The notes beneath the pieces are model-generated. The model saw only the letters and a program-made list of their open reading frames with translations. It was not told where the DNA came from and made no database searches. Positions 17,088-27,167 of a stretch of DNA of 64,000 bases are shown here, piece after piece. Origin of the DNA: Kitasatospora purpeofusca (GTDB lineage Bacteria > Actinomycetota > Actinomycetes > Streptomycetales > Streptomycetaceae). The position numbers were made by a program, and so were the translations under genes. Where the stretch lies: positions 1-64,000 of the forward strand of contig NZ_JODS01000044.1 in the NCBI RefSeq assembly GCF_000718025.1. Direction: 5' to 3'. Within the stretch, counting starts at the first letter, position 1, and the number at the start of each line of letters is the position of its first letter.

Positions 17088-18112
17088 CGCAGGCTCACGA
17101 TCTGCCTGGCCATGCTGCGGGCGGTCAGGAGCCGGCCTGCGCCGATCAGTCCGTGGTCGTCGTCGGGCTCGCCGAGGACGACCATCCGGCGTGTGTCCTC
17201 GGCGCTCAGACCGAAACAGCCGAGGCGTTGCAGTTCCTCGGTGAGCAGTTCGGCGAACCGGGGGCCGACGGCCAGCGCGAAGCCGCCCATGATGACGTAG
17301 CGGCGCACACCGATCGAGGTGAAGACCGCGTTGATCGCGGAGGCGAGGTGGGCGAGGCCACCGCGCAGCACCTCGGTGGCGAATCCGTCTCCGGCGCGGA
17401 CGGCGGCGACCAGGGCCCGGTTGTCGAGTTGCTCGGGGTCGGGTGCGGAATGTGCGAGGAGGGAGCGCGCGTAGTCGGCCGGGGCGGCGAGGGCCGCGCG
17501 GCGGGCGGCGGCCTGCATGCCGCGGCCGGAGGCGACGGCGCCGAGGTGGCCTCGGCCGCCGCAGTCACAGCGTGGTGCCTGCGGGGAGGGGTCGCAGGTC
17601 CAGTGGCCGAGTTCGCCGCCGTGGCCGTCGGCGTCGAGCAGGACCTCTCCGGCTCGGTAGACCTTGCTTCCGATTCCGGAGCTCACCGTGATCAGGCAGA
17701 ACGGCTGCGTGCCCTCGGTGGCGGCGTAGCGCCAGACGGCGGCTGTCAGGTCGTTGACCACGACGACCGGCAGGCCGAGTCGCTCTTCCAGGAGCAGGCG
17801 CAGTGGCAGCGGTTCGCCGCGACGGCCCCAGATGGTGGGCGCGGCCATGACCCGGCCGTCGGCCGTGACCGGGCCGGCGAAGGCCAGGGCGAGCGCGGTG
17901 CTGTCGTGGCGCTGCACCGCCCGTGCGGCCAGTGCGGCCAGTTGCTCGACCACCCGGTTCTGCAGGTCGGCCACCGGTGCGCCGGGGTAGCGGTCCATGC
18001 CTTCGGTGGGGGTGCGGTGGATGTCGGTGACGGCTCCGGTGTCGGTGCCGTAGCGGGCGATCCGCAGGGTGGTGCCGCCGATGTCGGCGACGGTGAAGAC
18101 CTGCTCAGACAC
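17084..18112 (-). CDS. ROK-family sugar kinase (AcbM-like)
   Basis: Glucokinase-like kinase of 342 residues. The ATP-binding motif VADIGGTTLRIARYG lies at the N-terminus, VVVNDLTAAVW and SSGIGSKVYRAGEVL in the middle. A zinc-site region CDCGGRGHLGAVASGRG follows, in which His replaces the usual third Cys of the ROK motif. The GTG at 18112 overlaps the nucleotidyltransferase gene by 8 nt. AcbM of the acarbose pathway is a ROK kinase that phosphorylates 2-epi-5-epi-valiolone at O-7, which fits the cyclase gene in the same operon. Ordinary glucokinase activity is the alternative. Confidence 0.87.
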   Translation of the reverse strand: MSEQVFTVADIGGTTLRIARYGTDTGAVTDIHRTPTEGMDRYPGAPVADLQNRVVEQLAALAARAVQRHDSTALALAFAGPVTADGRVMAAPTIWGRRGEPLPLRLLLEERLGLPVVVVNDLTAAVWRYAATEGTQPFCLITVSSGIGSKVYRAGEVLLDADGHGGELGHWTCDPSPQAPRCDCGGRGHLGAVASGRGMQAAARRAALAAPADYARSLLAHSAPDPEQLDNRALVAAVRAGDGFATEVLRGGLAHLASAINAVFTSIGVRRYVIMGGFALAVGPRFAELLTEELQRLGCFGLSAEDTRRMVVLGEPDDDHGLIGAGRLLTARSMARQIVSLR

Positions 18113-19205
18113 TGACCCCTCCGCTCGCGTAGTCCAGCTGCTGCACGAAGCCGTCCTCCAGGACGATCGCCGAGTCGATCTCGATGCCGGCGGGGACGCT
18201 CGCGCCGGGCAGCAGGACGCTGCGGCGCACCACCGCTTCGGCGCCGATCCGCACACCCGGGAAGGCGACGCTCCGCTCGATGAGGCCGTCGTTGACCAGG
18301 TCGGCGGGAACCACGCTGTCCTGGATGCCGGGTGCTTCGGTGACCAGGCCGCGTGCGAGGGTCGGCCGCACCGTGCGTGGCAGCCGCTCCACGGGCAGAG
18401 CCGGGTTGCGCTGCACCATGGCGAGGTGTGCCAGGTGGTAGCGCTCCAGGGTGCCGATGTCCTCCCAGTGGCCGGGGACCTCGTATCCGAGGATGCGTTC
18501 GCCGCCGGTGAGCATGGCGGGGATGACGTCGCGGCTGATGTCGTGCTGCCAGCCGGTGCCGTCCAGGTTCTCCAGGTAGCGGTGCAGCACGCCTGCGTCG
18601 AAGACGCAGAACGCGGCGAAGACCAGGTCGCTGGTCGGCTCGGCGGGCTTCTCCGCGAATGTGGTCAGTTGCCCGGTCGCGTCGAACTCGACCATGCCGA
18701 AGAGGTGAACGAAGCGGCGTTCGATCCTTTGGTAGGCGACGGTCAGGGCCGCGCGGGTGCGGCGGTGCTGCTCGATCAGCGGGCGGTAGTCGAAGCGGTA
18801 GACGTGGTCCGCGTGCAGAACCAGGACCTCGGAGGTGTCGGGGCCGAAGACGTAGGGGGCCTTGCGGATCAGCGCGTCGGCGGTGCCGCGTTCCGGCGGC
18901 CCGGCGGGGCGCAGGAGTTCGCGCGTGTCGCCGTCGCGGTAGGCCCTGTCGTAGGGGCCGAAGTGCACACGGAATCCGCGGCGCCACCATGTCCGGTGCA
19001 GATCGTCCATCAGCTGCTTCTCCTCGAACTGCGAGAGCAGCAGCACCTCGCCGAGCCCGGAGGCTGCGGCGTTGGACAACGAGAAGTCGACGAGGCGGCA
19101 GGAGCCGCCGAAGGGCACCAGTGGCTTCAGCCTGCCGTGGCCGAGCCGACCCATCCTGCGTCCCTCGCCGCCGGCCAGCAGGACGGCCCGCACTGTCTCA
19201 GCCAT
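18105..19205 (-). CDS. GlgC-like NDP-sugar pyrophosphorylase (AcbR-like)
   Basis: Sugar-1-phosphate nucleotidyltransferase of 366 residues. The Rossmann-like catalytic domain carries AVLLAGGEGRRMGRLGHGRL with the KPLVPFGG sequence right after it, then LHADHVYRFDY and YEVPGHWEDIGT. A C-terminal left-handed beta-helix follows (repeating PADLVNDGLIERSVAFPGVRIG). This matches ADP-glucose pyrophosphorylases. It is somewhat short, and the GGXGXR loop is present. It overlaps both neighbours by 8 nt. AcbR of the acarbose cluster is a GlgC homologue that activates valienol 7-phosphate 1-phosphate as an NDP derivative. The position next to the AcbS-like transferase supports the same job here. Confidence 0.88.
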   Translation of the reverse strand: MAETVRAVLLAGGEGRRMGRLGHGRLKPLVPFGGSCRLVDFSLSNAAASGLGEVLLLSQFEEKQLMDDLHRTWWRRGFRVHFGPYDRAYRDGDTRELLRPAGPPERGTADALIRKAPYVFGPDTSEVLVLHADHVYRFDYRPLIEQHRRTRAALTVAYQRIERRFVHLFGMVEFDATGQLTTFAEKPAEPTSDLVFAAFCVFDAGVLHRYLENLDGTGWQHDISRDVIPAMLTGGERILGYEVPGHWEDIGTLERYHLAHLAMVQRNPALPVERLPRTVRPTLARGLVTEAPGIQDSVVPADLVNDGLIERSVAFPGVRIGAEAVVRRSVLLPGASVPAGIEIDSAIVLEDGFVQQLDYASGGVSV

Positions 19206-21300
19206 GACGGATCACGTCCCAGGTGGCGCGGCCGCTCGTGAGGGTGAGCAGGAGGTGCAGGTCCTGGCCGTCGTCCGGAATCCGGCCGGTGAAACCGTCC
19301 TCGATGCGTTGGAGCTGCTGCACCGTCACCTGCCGTCGGCCGGGGCCGGCCGGCCCGAACCGGACCAGCTCGACGCGCTCCGCGTGCGGGAGGCGGTAGA
19401 CGATCCGGCCGTTCTCGACGGTGCAGCGTCCGTCGAGGCGGGCGCGCAGCTGCGGGTCGCTGCCGGCGGTCTGCTCGCAGCGGGCGAAGTCGGCGCGGTC
19501 CCAGGCCGTTTCGAACAGGGTCCGGGTGGTGTCCGGGGTCGGTTCTATGCAGCGCCGGTGGGCCGCGGCGTCGCCGAGTCGGGCGGCAGCCTCGGTCACC
19601 GCGGTGCGGTGGCTCTCGTAGGCTTCGTCCGGCAGCAGGTCGAACCAGCCATGCCGGAGCACCAGTTCCACGTCCAGCTGCGGACGGTGTCCCTCCCAAA
19701 TCGGGGTGAACGCGGCGAGGTGCAGGTCCGCGACACGCTCCCAGGTGAACTGCCGGGCGTTGGCGATCGCGTTGGCCCGCAGGCGCCGGTACTCCCCCGG
19801 CTGCTCCCGCAGCAGCGCGGCGGCCAGGTGGATGCAGCGGGCGAGGGCGTCGGCGAGCAGCGGGTCGTCCTCGGTGAAGGAGCGGTTGACGGCGAAGCCG
19901 GTGGCCCGCTCCGCGCCGGGTCCGGTCAGCGGGTCGGCGATGTGGCCGAAGTGGGCCATGCCCAGTTGGGCGGTGGCGATCGGCACGGCTCCCGCGGCCA
20001 TCGCCTCGCCCTGGGCGATCAGGAAGGTGTCCATCTCGAACTTGGACGGGAAGAGGCAGAAGTCCGAGGACACCGCGTACTCGACGATCCGGCGCTCGTC
20101 GACCCGCTGCCATTCCAGGTGGATCCGGCCCTTGTGCCGTTCGACGACGTCGTGGACGTAGGGATCCTCGATTCCCGCGTCGCTGATGCAGCGCAGTACG
20201 AAGTTGGCGGCCAGGCCCTCGTTCAGCACCCGGTCGACGGCGCGGAAGAGTTCGACCTGTCCCTTGTGGTTCACCGCCCAACGCGCGTTGTGGAAGAAGG
20301 TCGGCAGAGCTGGGTCCAGGCCGAGCCCGCCGAGTACGGCGGTCCGGTCGACCGCGGGCAGTTCACCGGTGGTCCAGGTGTCGCCGACGGCGCAGCCACC
20401 GACGAAGCTCTTGTGGGCGTTTCGGCGCACCGTGTCGTGGACCGGCAGCTGCGCGAAGACCTGCTCGAACGGGGTGTCGGCGAAGCCGGTGCAGAAGTCC
20501 CGGTGTCCGGGCGCGAGGAAGTCGATCAGGTCGGCGTTGTCGGCCACCAGGTCGTACACCCGCACGTGCTCGGGCCCGTACTCGTAGTGCAGGTGGGTGA
20601 GCTGCTGGTAGCTGCTCATGACGGCCGCGTGCTCGTCGAGCGGGGCGGTGTTGTCCGCGGGTGGCTCGACGCCGGCCTCGAGGAAGTCGAGCAGCCGGGT
20701 GACCTTGGGACCGTAGACGGCCTTGGTGATCGGCATGTTGCTCTGGACGGTGCCGACAACGAGCTTGGTCGGGTCGTGGCGGAACGCCGCGGGCATCAGG
20801 TAGCTGTAGTAGGGCTCGTGGGTGTGCAGGACGGCCCTGTCGTCGGCGAACCGCTGGCGGACGAATCGGATGCTGTCCACCTGGTAAGCCAGTGGTTTGA
20901 AGAAGACCAGGTCGTGGCCCTTGCTCTGGTAGGGCGGGTAGAAGCGGTCGGGCAGTTCGTCGAGCAGCTGGTTGGACAGGAAGTAGAGGTCGACGCCTTC
21001 CAGGCGCACCAGGTGCGCGGTGGTGGTCAGCGGGATCCGTACCTCGGCGGGAAAGGTGTCGCCCCAGGTCTGCGGGTCGAGGACGAGGGGCAGCTCGTAC
21101 TCGTCCCGGTAGTCGAGCGTCTGCACGTCGTGCAGCCGCCGCAGGTCCTCCAGGCGGCCGTGGGCGGGGGTGACGATGGAGACGCGGTGGCCCTTGTCGG
21201 CCAGTGCTTTGGAGAGGTTCCAGAGGTAGACAGAGGTGCCGCCCTGGATGAGGCGGTGGTCGAAGCCGCCGCACTCGAAGTAGGTCTCGATAATGTGCAT
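19198..21300 (-). CDS. Glycogen-synthase-like glycosyltransferase (AcbS-like), copy 1
   Basis: GT-B transferase of 700 residues, paralogous to the product of 13478-15637 over the whole length. The acceptor domain starts MHIIETYFECGGFDHRLIQG, then GTSVYLWNLSKALADKGHRV. The donor domain has FFHNARWAVNHKGQVELFRA and SDFCLFPSKFEMDTFLIAQG followed by AVPIATA. It lies 6 nt downstream of the maltokinase-like gene and overlaps the GlgC-like gene. In acb the order U-S-R places AcbS, the C-N bond-forming pseudo-glycosyltransferase, exactly here. Action on maltose or another acceptor is the alternative. Confidence 0.83.
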   Translation of the reverse strand: MHIIETYFECGGFDHRLIQGGTSVYLWNLSKALADKGHRVSIVTPAHGRLEDLRRLHDVQTLDYRDEYELPLVLDPQTWGDTFPAEVRIPLTTTAHLVRLEGVDLYFLSNQLLDELPDRFYPPYQSKGHDLVFFKPLAYQVDSIRFVRQRFADDRAVLHTHEPYYSYLMPAAFRHDPTKLVVGTVQSNMPITKAVYGPKVTRLLDFLEAGVEPPADNTAPLDEHAAVMSSYQQLTHLHYEYGPEHVRVYDLVADNADLIDFLAPGHRDFCTGFADTPFEQVFAQLPVHDTVRRNAHKSFVGGCAVGDTWTTGELPAVDRTAVLGGLGLDPALPTFFHNARWAVNHKGQVELFRAVDRVLNEGLAANFVLRCISDAGIEDPYVHDVVERHKGRIHLEWQRVDERRIVEYAVSSDFCLFPSKFEMDTFLIAQGEAMAAGAVPIATAQLGMAHFGHIADPLTGPGAERATGFAVNRSFTEDDPLLADALARCIHLAAALLREQPGEYRRLRANAIANARQFTWERVADLHLAAFTPIWEGHRPQLDVELVLRHGWFDLLPDEAYESHRTAVTEAAARLGDAAAHRRCIEPTPDTTRTLFETAWDRADFARCEQTAGSDPQLRARLDGRCTVENGRIVYRLPHAERVELVRFGPAGPGRRQVTVQQLQRIEDGFTGRIPDDGQDLHLLLTLTSGRATWDVIRHG

Positions 21301-21305
21301 GGGTG

Positions 21306-22772
21306 TCAGTCCTTCGCCCGGGTGCCCGGCAGGCCGGCGGCCTCCACGGCGTGCCGCAGGTTGATGGCCGCGTGGTAGGCGCGGTCGTGGGCGTACGCGT
21401 AGTCGAGTTCGTGGATGAGGCGGCGCAGTCGCAGGAGCCTCCAGGCCGGGTGGTCCGCCAGTGACCGGCCCTGGGTTATCAGAAGGTCGCCGGTGCGGGC
21501 CGCCCACAGGCGGGCGGCGGCGGCGAGCCGCGTCAGTTCGGCGATGTGCCGGGGGGTCCAGCCGGGGGTGTCGGGGTCCGTGCCGGCGGCCAGCAGCAGT
21601 GCGGTGCGGCAGGTGTCGTCGGCTTCCATGCCGAGTGCGAGGGCCGCGTGGTCGGCGAGCTCGTCGGCGGTGAAGATTTCCAGGCCGCGTTGGAGGGCGG
21701 CGAGGTCCTGCCAGGGGGACTGCGCGGTGGCCGGGTCCGCCGGGTCGGTCTCCGGGGTGGACAGGTCGATGACGCACAGCTCCCAGCTGCCGTCCGGGCG
21801 CTCCCGGCGCAGCAGGTGGGACAGGTGCAGGTCGCCGTGGCAGGGGCCGGCGGGCCACGGCTGCGGACTCTGGGCGCGGACCCGTGCGAGCTCGCGGTCC
21901 AGACCGGCGACGGCGGTTCGGCGAACGGCGGCGGGAAAGCGGGCGTCTTCGAGGATCAGAGGGCGCAGGGCGTCGGTGCGCGCGGCGGTCTCGGTGAGGA
22001 AGTTGTCGACCGGGAACTGCGGGTGCGGACCCAGCTGTTCGGCGAGTTCGTGATGGAAGTCGCGCAGGAAGCGTCCGGTCTCGTGCAGGGGTGCGACCAG
22101 CGGTCGCTGGGAGTGGGTGACGGCGCTCTCGGGGTCGGCCCCGGTGTGGAGCAGCGGCCACATGGCTCGGATCCCGGCGCTCAGGGGGACGTTCAGTCCC
22201 TCGCCGTCGGCGTAGCGGTAGAGCACGCCGAGGGGTTCGCGTCGGCCGGTGGCGGTCTCCACGTACGTGTAGTCCCCGGCGGGCTGCTGGGTGCGGCCGC
22301 CGGCGGCCATCAGCCGCAGGAGTTCGGGCTCGCGGGTGCCGACGCCGATGCGCCGGTAGGTCTTGTGAGCGTGCGGGGTGCCGTCGAGGTCGAGCAGGGA
22401 CAGCGCGTTGGAGGACCAGCCCGGGTCGAACGGCAGTTGACCGCGGTACTCGGCGGGGTCGCCGCGGAACTCGATGCGGTTGCCTCGCAGGGTGGGCAGG
22501 TCCAGTCCGGCGCGCAGGGCCCGGACGATCACCTGGTCGTACTCGGGTGTGCGGTCGGCGCCGCGGCCCGGGTCCTGTTCCATGACGGGCACGAACCAGC
22601 GGCCGGTGCTGTCACCGGCGGGGGCGACGATCAGCAGGCGGACGGTCTCCAGCGCGGCTTGGTCGACGAGCTGGAACTGTCCGGTCCGGCGGCCGGTCTC
22701 GTCGATCCAGGGGGCCCGGCGAAGGAGTTCGACCGTGGCCTGGGGAAGGCTGCCGAGCAGCAGGGTGTCCAT
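21306..22772 (-). CDS. Maltokinase/aminoglycoside-phosphotransferase-like kinase (AcbU position)
   Basis: 488 residues. The N-terminal part looks like the cap domain of actinobacterial maltokinases (LLGSLPQATVELLRRAPWID). The C-terminal lobe has the phosphotransferase motifs PCHGDLHLSHLLRRE (catalytic Asp) and CVIDLSTPE (metal-binding Asp), with a helical end. These are the features of Pep2/Mak-type enzymes, which use ATP to phosphorylate maltose at C-1. The gene lies 2 nt after an ABC permease gene and 6 nt before the AcbS-like transferase. In acb the kinase gene acbU precedes acbS. A cyclitol 1-kinase, or a maltose 1-kinase feeding the acceptor, are both reasonable. Aminoglycoside resistance is less likely. 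Confidence 0.75.
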   Translation of the reverse strand: MDTLLLGSLPQATVELLRRAPWIDETGRRTGQFQLVDQAALETVRLLIVAPAGDSTGRWFVPVMEQDPGRGADRTPEYDQVIVRALRAGLDLPTLRGNRIEFRGDPAEYRGQLPFDPGWSSNALSLLDLDGTPHAHKTYRRIGVGTREPELLRLMAAGGRTQQPAGDYTYVETATGRREPLGVLYRYADGEGLNVPLSAGIRAMWPLLHTGADPESAVTHSQRPLVAPLHETGRFLRDFHHELAEQLGPHPQFPVDNFLTETAARTDALRPLILEDARFPAAVRRTAVAGLDRELARVRAQSPQPWPAGPCHGDLHLSHLLRRERPDGSWELCVIDLSTPETDPADPATAQSPWQDLAALQRGLEIFTADELADHAALALGMEADDTCRTALLLAAGTDPDTPGWTPRHIAELTRLAAAARLWAARTGDLLITQGRSLADHPAWRLLRLRRLIHELDYAYAHDRAYHAAINLRHAVEAAGLPGTRAKD

Positions 22773-22774
22773 GT

Positions 22775-23581
22775 TCAGCTCCCGGTCATCTCGTAGCGGT
22801 CGACGCCCCGGTGCCACACCAGCAGGGCGAGCGCCACCAGTGCGGCGGTCACCACCGGCAGCCAGAGCAGCAGGTCCGTCCGACCGAAGAGCAGGTAGGA
22901 CGCGGGGGCGTAGGCGGTGAAGGCGTAGGGCAGCAGCCAGGTGAGCAGCCACCGCAGGGACGGGTGGTACAGGTCGAGGGGGTAGCCGGAGAAGTCGCCG
23001 AGCTGGTTGGCCGCGTACAGGGCCGGGAAGCTGTTGGTGGTCCAGAAGGACAGGGCGGCGAACGCGGTCTTGATCGCGGCGAGGATCAGTGCGCCGCACA
23101 GGACCAGCAGCGGCAGGAGGAGCAGGTCGCCGATCCCCGGATCGAGGTCGAGTTGGTCTGCGGCGTACCAGGTGATGGCCGCTCCGGTGATCAGTTCGCC
23201 GAAGCCGTCGGGGTAGAGGAAGCGCTCGGACAGCAGGGCGAACAGCGGGTGGACCGGCCGGATCAGGTACCGGTAGAACTCGCCGGACTGCACCAGCCGC
23301 CGGGCCATGATCCACAGCTGGTCGGTGAACAGCCGGTCGACGCCTCGCGGCAGGAGGGAGAAGCCCAGGAGGAACAGCACTTGGTGGAAGTTCCATCCGG
23401 CGATCACCGGGACCTGGCGGAAGACCATCCCGACCACGGCGAGCTGGCCTCCGACGCGCAGCAGCAGGCCGCCCGCGCCGAGCACGAAGTCCATCCGGTA
23501 CTCGGTCAGGCGGTGCAGGCTGACAGCGCTCAGGTGCCATGCCAGTGCGGTGTAGCGGGCGACGGTGGCGATGGGTCTCAT
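22775..23581 (-). CDS. ABC-2 type permease (AcbY/AcbX-like)
   Basis: Membrane subunit of 268 residues with about six hydrophobic segments. It matches the DUF990-like ABC-2 permease family: the N-terminal amphipathic start ATVARYTALAWHLSAV, then MDFVLGAGGLLLRVG, and the cytoplasmic loop WIMARRLVQSGEFYRYLIRP typical of the group. Its ATG at 23581 overlaps the stop of the second permease gene. With the ATPase gene it forms a three-subunit exporter, as AcbWXY does in the acarbose cluster, probably exporting the final product. Confidence 0.85.
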   Translation of the reverse strand: MRPIATVARYTALAWHLSAVSLHRLTEYRMDFVLGAGGLLLRVGGQLAVVGMVFRQVPVIAGWNFHQVLFLLGFSLLPRGVDRLFTDQLWIMARRLVQSGEFYRYLIRPVHPLFALLSERFLYPDGFGELITGAAITWYAADQLDLDPGIGDLLLLPLLVLCGALILAAIKTAFAALSFWTTNSFPALYAANQLGDFSGYPLDLYHPSLRWLLTWLLPYAFTAYAPASYLLFGRTDLLLWLPVVTAALVALALLVWHRGVDRYEMTGS

Positions 23582-24393
23582 CCGCCGAGCACCTCCACGC
23601 GGCGCACGGCCTTGCGCCAGGCGAGAGCGGCCGCTGCGGCCAGGGCGGCGGCCCAGGCGGCCTGCACGATCAGGATCCCGGCGGCCTGCGCGGGCCCGGT
23701 GTAGTGACCGAGCAGCAGCCGCAGCGGGCCGTCGACCAGTCCCTGGAAGGGCATCACGTGCGCGACGGCGGCCAGCGGGCCCGGCATCAGGGCGATAGGG
23801 ACCACCTGGCCGGCGAAGAACGCGACCACGCTGTCCTTGACGATCCGCACGCCCCAGATGTTGGTGGTGACGAAGCCCGCCAGCCCGACCAGCAGGTTCA
23901 CTCCGAACCCGATCACCAGCGACAGCGCCGCGGACGGCAGGAACAGGAGCAGGCCCGTCCAGGTCGGTGCGGCCAGGGGGAGGAGGAACGCGTAGAGCAG
24001 CAGCACCGGCAGGCCGACGAGGGTGGCGTTGACCAGTGAGACGGGCAGGCCGGCGGCGAAGCGGGCCAGCGGATAGTTGACCGGGCGCAGAAGTGAGGTG
24101 GCGATGTCGCCGCGTTGCACCTCGCCTGCGACCTCCTCGTCCACCCGGTTGGCCTGGGACAGTGCCAGCAGTTGCGCGAGGAGCACGTAGGTGGTGAGTT
24201 CCGGCAGGTCGTATCCGCCGGGCAGTCCGTCGCTGCGCCCCGCGTAGACGGCGCGCCAGAGGAAGACCTGCAGGCCGACGGCAGTGGTCGCGGTGACGGC
24301 GCCGATCAGGAGGGTCGAGCGGTACTGCAGCATGCTCTGCAGACTGGCGGAGGCGAACGGGGCGTAGCGGCGCAGCGCGGTGGGCGTCGTCAT
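23578..24393 (-). CDS. ABC-2 type permease, second subunit
   Basis: 271 residues, about six membrane segments, paralogous in layout to the next permease: YRSTLLIGAVTATTAVGLQV, then the loop EVAGEVQRGDIATSLLRPVN, and a hydrophobic C-terminal half ending in a basic tail. Its start overlaps the ATPase stop (ATGA at 24390-24393). It forms a heterodimeric exporter channel with the product of 22775-23581. Confidence 0.85.
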   Translation of the reverse strand: MTTPTALRRYAPFASASLQSMLQYRSTLLIGAVTATTAVGLQVFLWRAVYAGRSDGLPGGYDLPELTTYVLLAQLLALSQANRVDEEVAGEVQRGDIATSLLRPVNYPLARFAAGLPVSLVNATLVGLPVLLLYAFLLPLAAPTWTGLLLFLPSAALSLVIGFGVNLLVGLAGFVTTNIWGVRIVKDSVVAFFAGQVVPIALMPGPLAAVAHVMPFQGLVDGPLRLLLGHYTGPAQAAGILIVQAAWAAALAAAAALAWRKAVRRVEVLGG

Positions 24394-25402
24394 ACCGGCA
24401 CCTCCCGGGGTTCGGCCCGGCGGGTGTAGATCCGGCGCAGGACCGTCTCGAGGTCGGGTTCCGGGGCGACGCAGTCGGTGAGGTCGAAGTGTTCGAGGAG
24501 GAAGGCCATCACCTGGCGGGCGGAGAGCCGGCCGGTGGGGTAGTCGACGATGATGCGCCGGCATTCGCTCTGCCGGGCGGTGACTCCGGGCAGCCGTGCC
24601 TCGATCAGGGCGATCGCCTGGTGCGGGTCGGGCCCGTCCTGGTACTCGAAGACGACGGCGCGGGTGTCGGCCGCGCGCAGCAGCTCGTGCACGGTGCCCT
24701 GGTGCACGACCGCGCCGTGGTTGACGACCAGGACCTGGTCGCAGATCGAGGTGATGTCGCCGATGTCGTGGCTGGTGAGCATGACGGTGGTGCCGAGCTG
24801 CGCGTTGACGCGGTTGACCAGTTCGCGGACGGCTTCCTTGAGGACGAGGTCGAGGCCGACGGTCGGCTCGTCCAGGAAGACCGCGGCGGGGTCGTGGAGC
24901 AGGCTCGCGGCGACTTCGGCGCGCATGCGCTGGCCGAGGCTCAGCTGTCTGACCGGGGTGGTGCCGAGGGCGTCGAGGTCGAGCAGTTCCTGGTAGAGCG
25001 CCATGTTCCGCCGGTAGACCGGGTCGGGGATGTCGTGGATGCGGCGCAGGATCCGGAAGGAGTCCGCCACGGGAAGGTCCCACCAGAGCTGGCTGCGCTG
25101 GCCGAAGACCACACCGATGTTGGCGGCGGTCCGGCGGCGGTCCCGGTAGGGTTCGAGTCCTGCGACGGTGCAACGGCCCGAGGTCGGGTTCATGACGCCG
25201 GTCAGCATCTTGACGGTGGTGGACTTGCCTGCGCCGTTGGCGCCGATGTAGGCCGCTCTGACACCGGGCAGGATCCTGAAGGACACGCCGGAGACGGCTC
25301 GCACGATGTCGTGTTCGCGGCTGAAGAGGGTGCCGAGGCTGCCGATGAGGCCCGGCCTGCGCCGGTGGACCTTGAATTCCTTGACCAGATCTTCCGCGAC
25401 GA

Positions 25403-25406
<4 letters not shown>
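24390..25406 (-). CDS. ABC transporter ATP-binding protein (AcbW-like)
   Basis: Nucleotide-binding subunit of 338 residues. Walker A is GANGAGKSTT near residue 55, the Q loop GVVFGQRSQLWWDLP, the signature LSLGQRMRAE, Walker B AAVFLDEP and the switch His in LTSHD. The C-terminal 90 residues form the regulatory extension usual for NatA/ABC-2-type ATPases. The GTG at 25406 overlaps the aminotransferase stop. The tyrosine- and tryptophan-containing Q loop is typical of the DUF990-linked exporters. Confidence 0.92.
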
Positions 25407-26700
<1,294 letters not shown>

Positions 26701-26704
<4 letters not shown>

Positions 26705-27108
26705 GCGCGGCCGCCGAGCGGGCCGACCTCGAAGACGAGCAGGTGGAGGTCGTTGTCGGAGATGTTGGCGAGGCCGTGCTGGCCGTACGGGAGGTTGGGT
26801 ACGACGTCTCCGGGGCGGACCGCGAGCGGCTGGCCGTCCAGGGTCATCAGGCCCCGGCCGGCGAGGATCACGTACGTCTCCTCGTTGTCGGTATGGCGGT
26901 GCACGCCGATGGAGGTGCCCGGAGGCAGCACCACGAGGTCGATGAAGGCGATGGGGCCCGGAGCGGTGTCGGCGGAGTATGCGCGGTGGGCGAGGATCGT
27001 GCCGAGGCCGCCGTGGTCGGCGGTCAGGCCGCGCAGGAGTCCTTCGTGCAGGTTGGAGACCCTGCCGCGGGTCACAGCACGGGGCGGCGGTTGTTCGGCG
27101 GGGCTCAT
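26701..27108 (-). CDS. Cupin-domain protein
   Basis: 135 residues, single cupin barrel. The metal-binding pattern is GTSIGVHRHTDNEETYVILA (two His and the Glu) followed by GDVVPNLPYGQHGLAN with the last His. The family spans isomerases, epimerases, dioxygenases and sensors. It sits between the cyclase and aminotransferase genes, a place where an epimerase or isomerase of the cyclitol would be expected. It could stand in for the VOC-type epimerase (AcbO/ValD type), which is not seen. That role is only inferred from position. Confidence 0.8.
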
Positions 27109-27167
27109 CTCGGTGCGCTCCTGTCGGAAGGGATCGGCTGCGTGTGCGACGGTCGGCGGCGAGGTGG

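Noticed and set aside
13478..21300. Ordinary glycogen synthesis operon (glgA, glgC, malQ)
   Set aside because: Two GlgA-like genes together with cyclase, aminotransferase, exporter and three kinases do not fit glycogen metabolism; no branching or debranching enzyme is present.
21306..22772. Aminoglycoside resistance phosphotransferase
   Set aside because: The HGDLHLSHLL and VIDLSTPE motifs are shared by the whole superfamily; length and N-terminal cap match maltokinases, and context is sugar metabolism.
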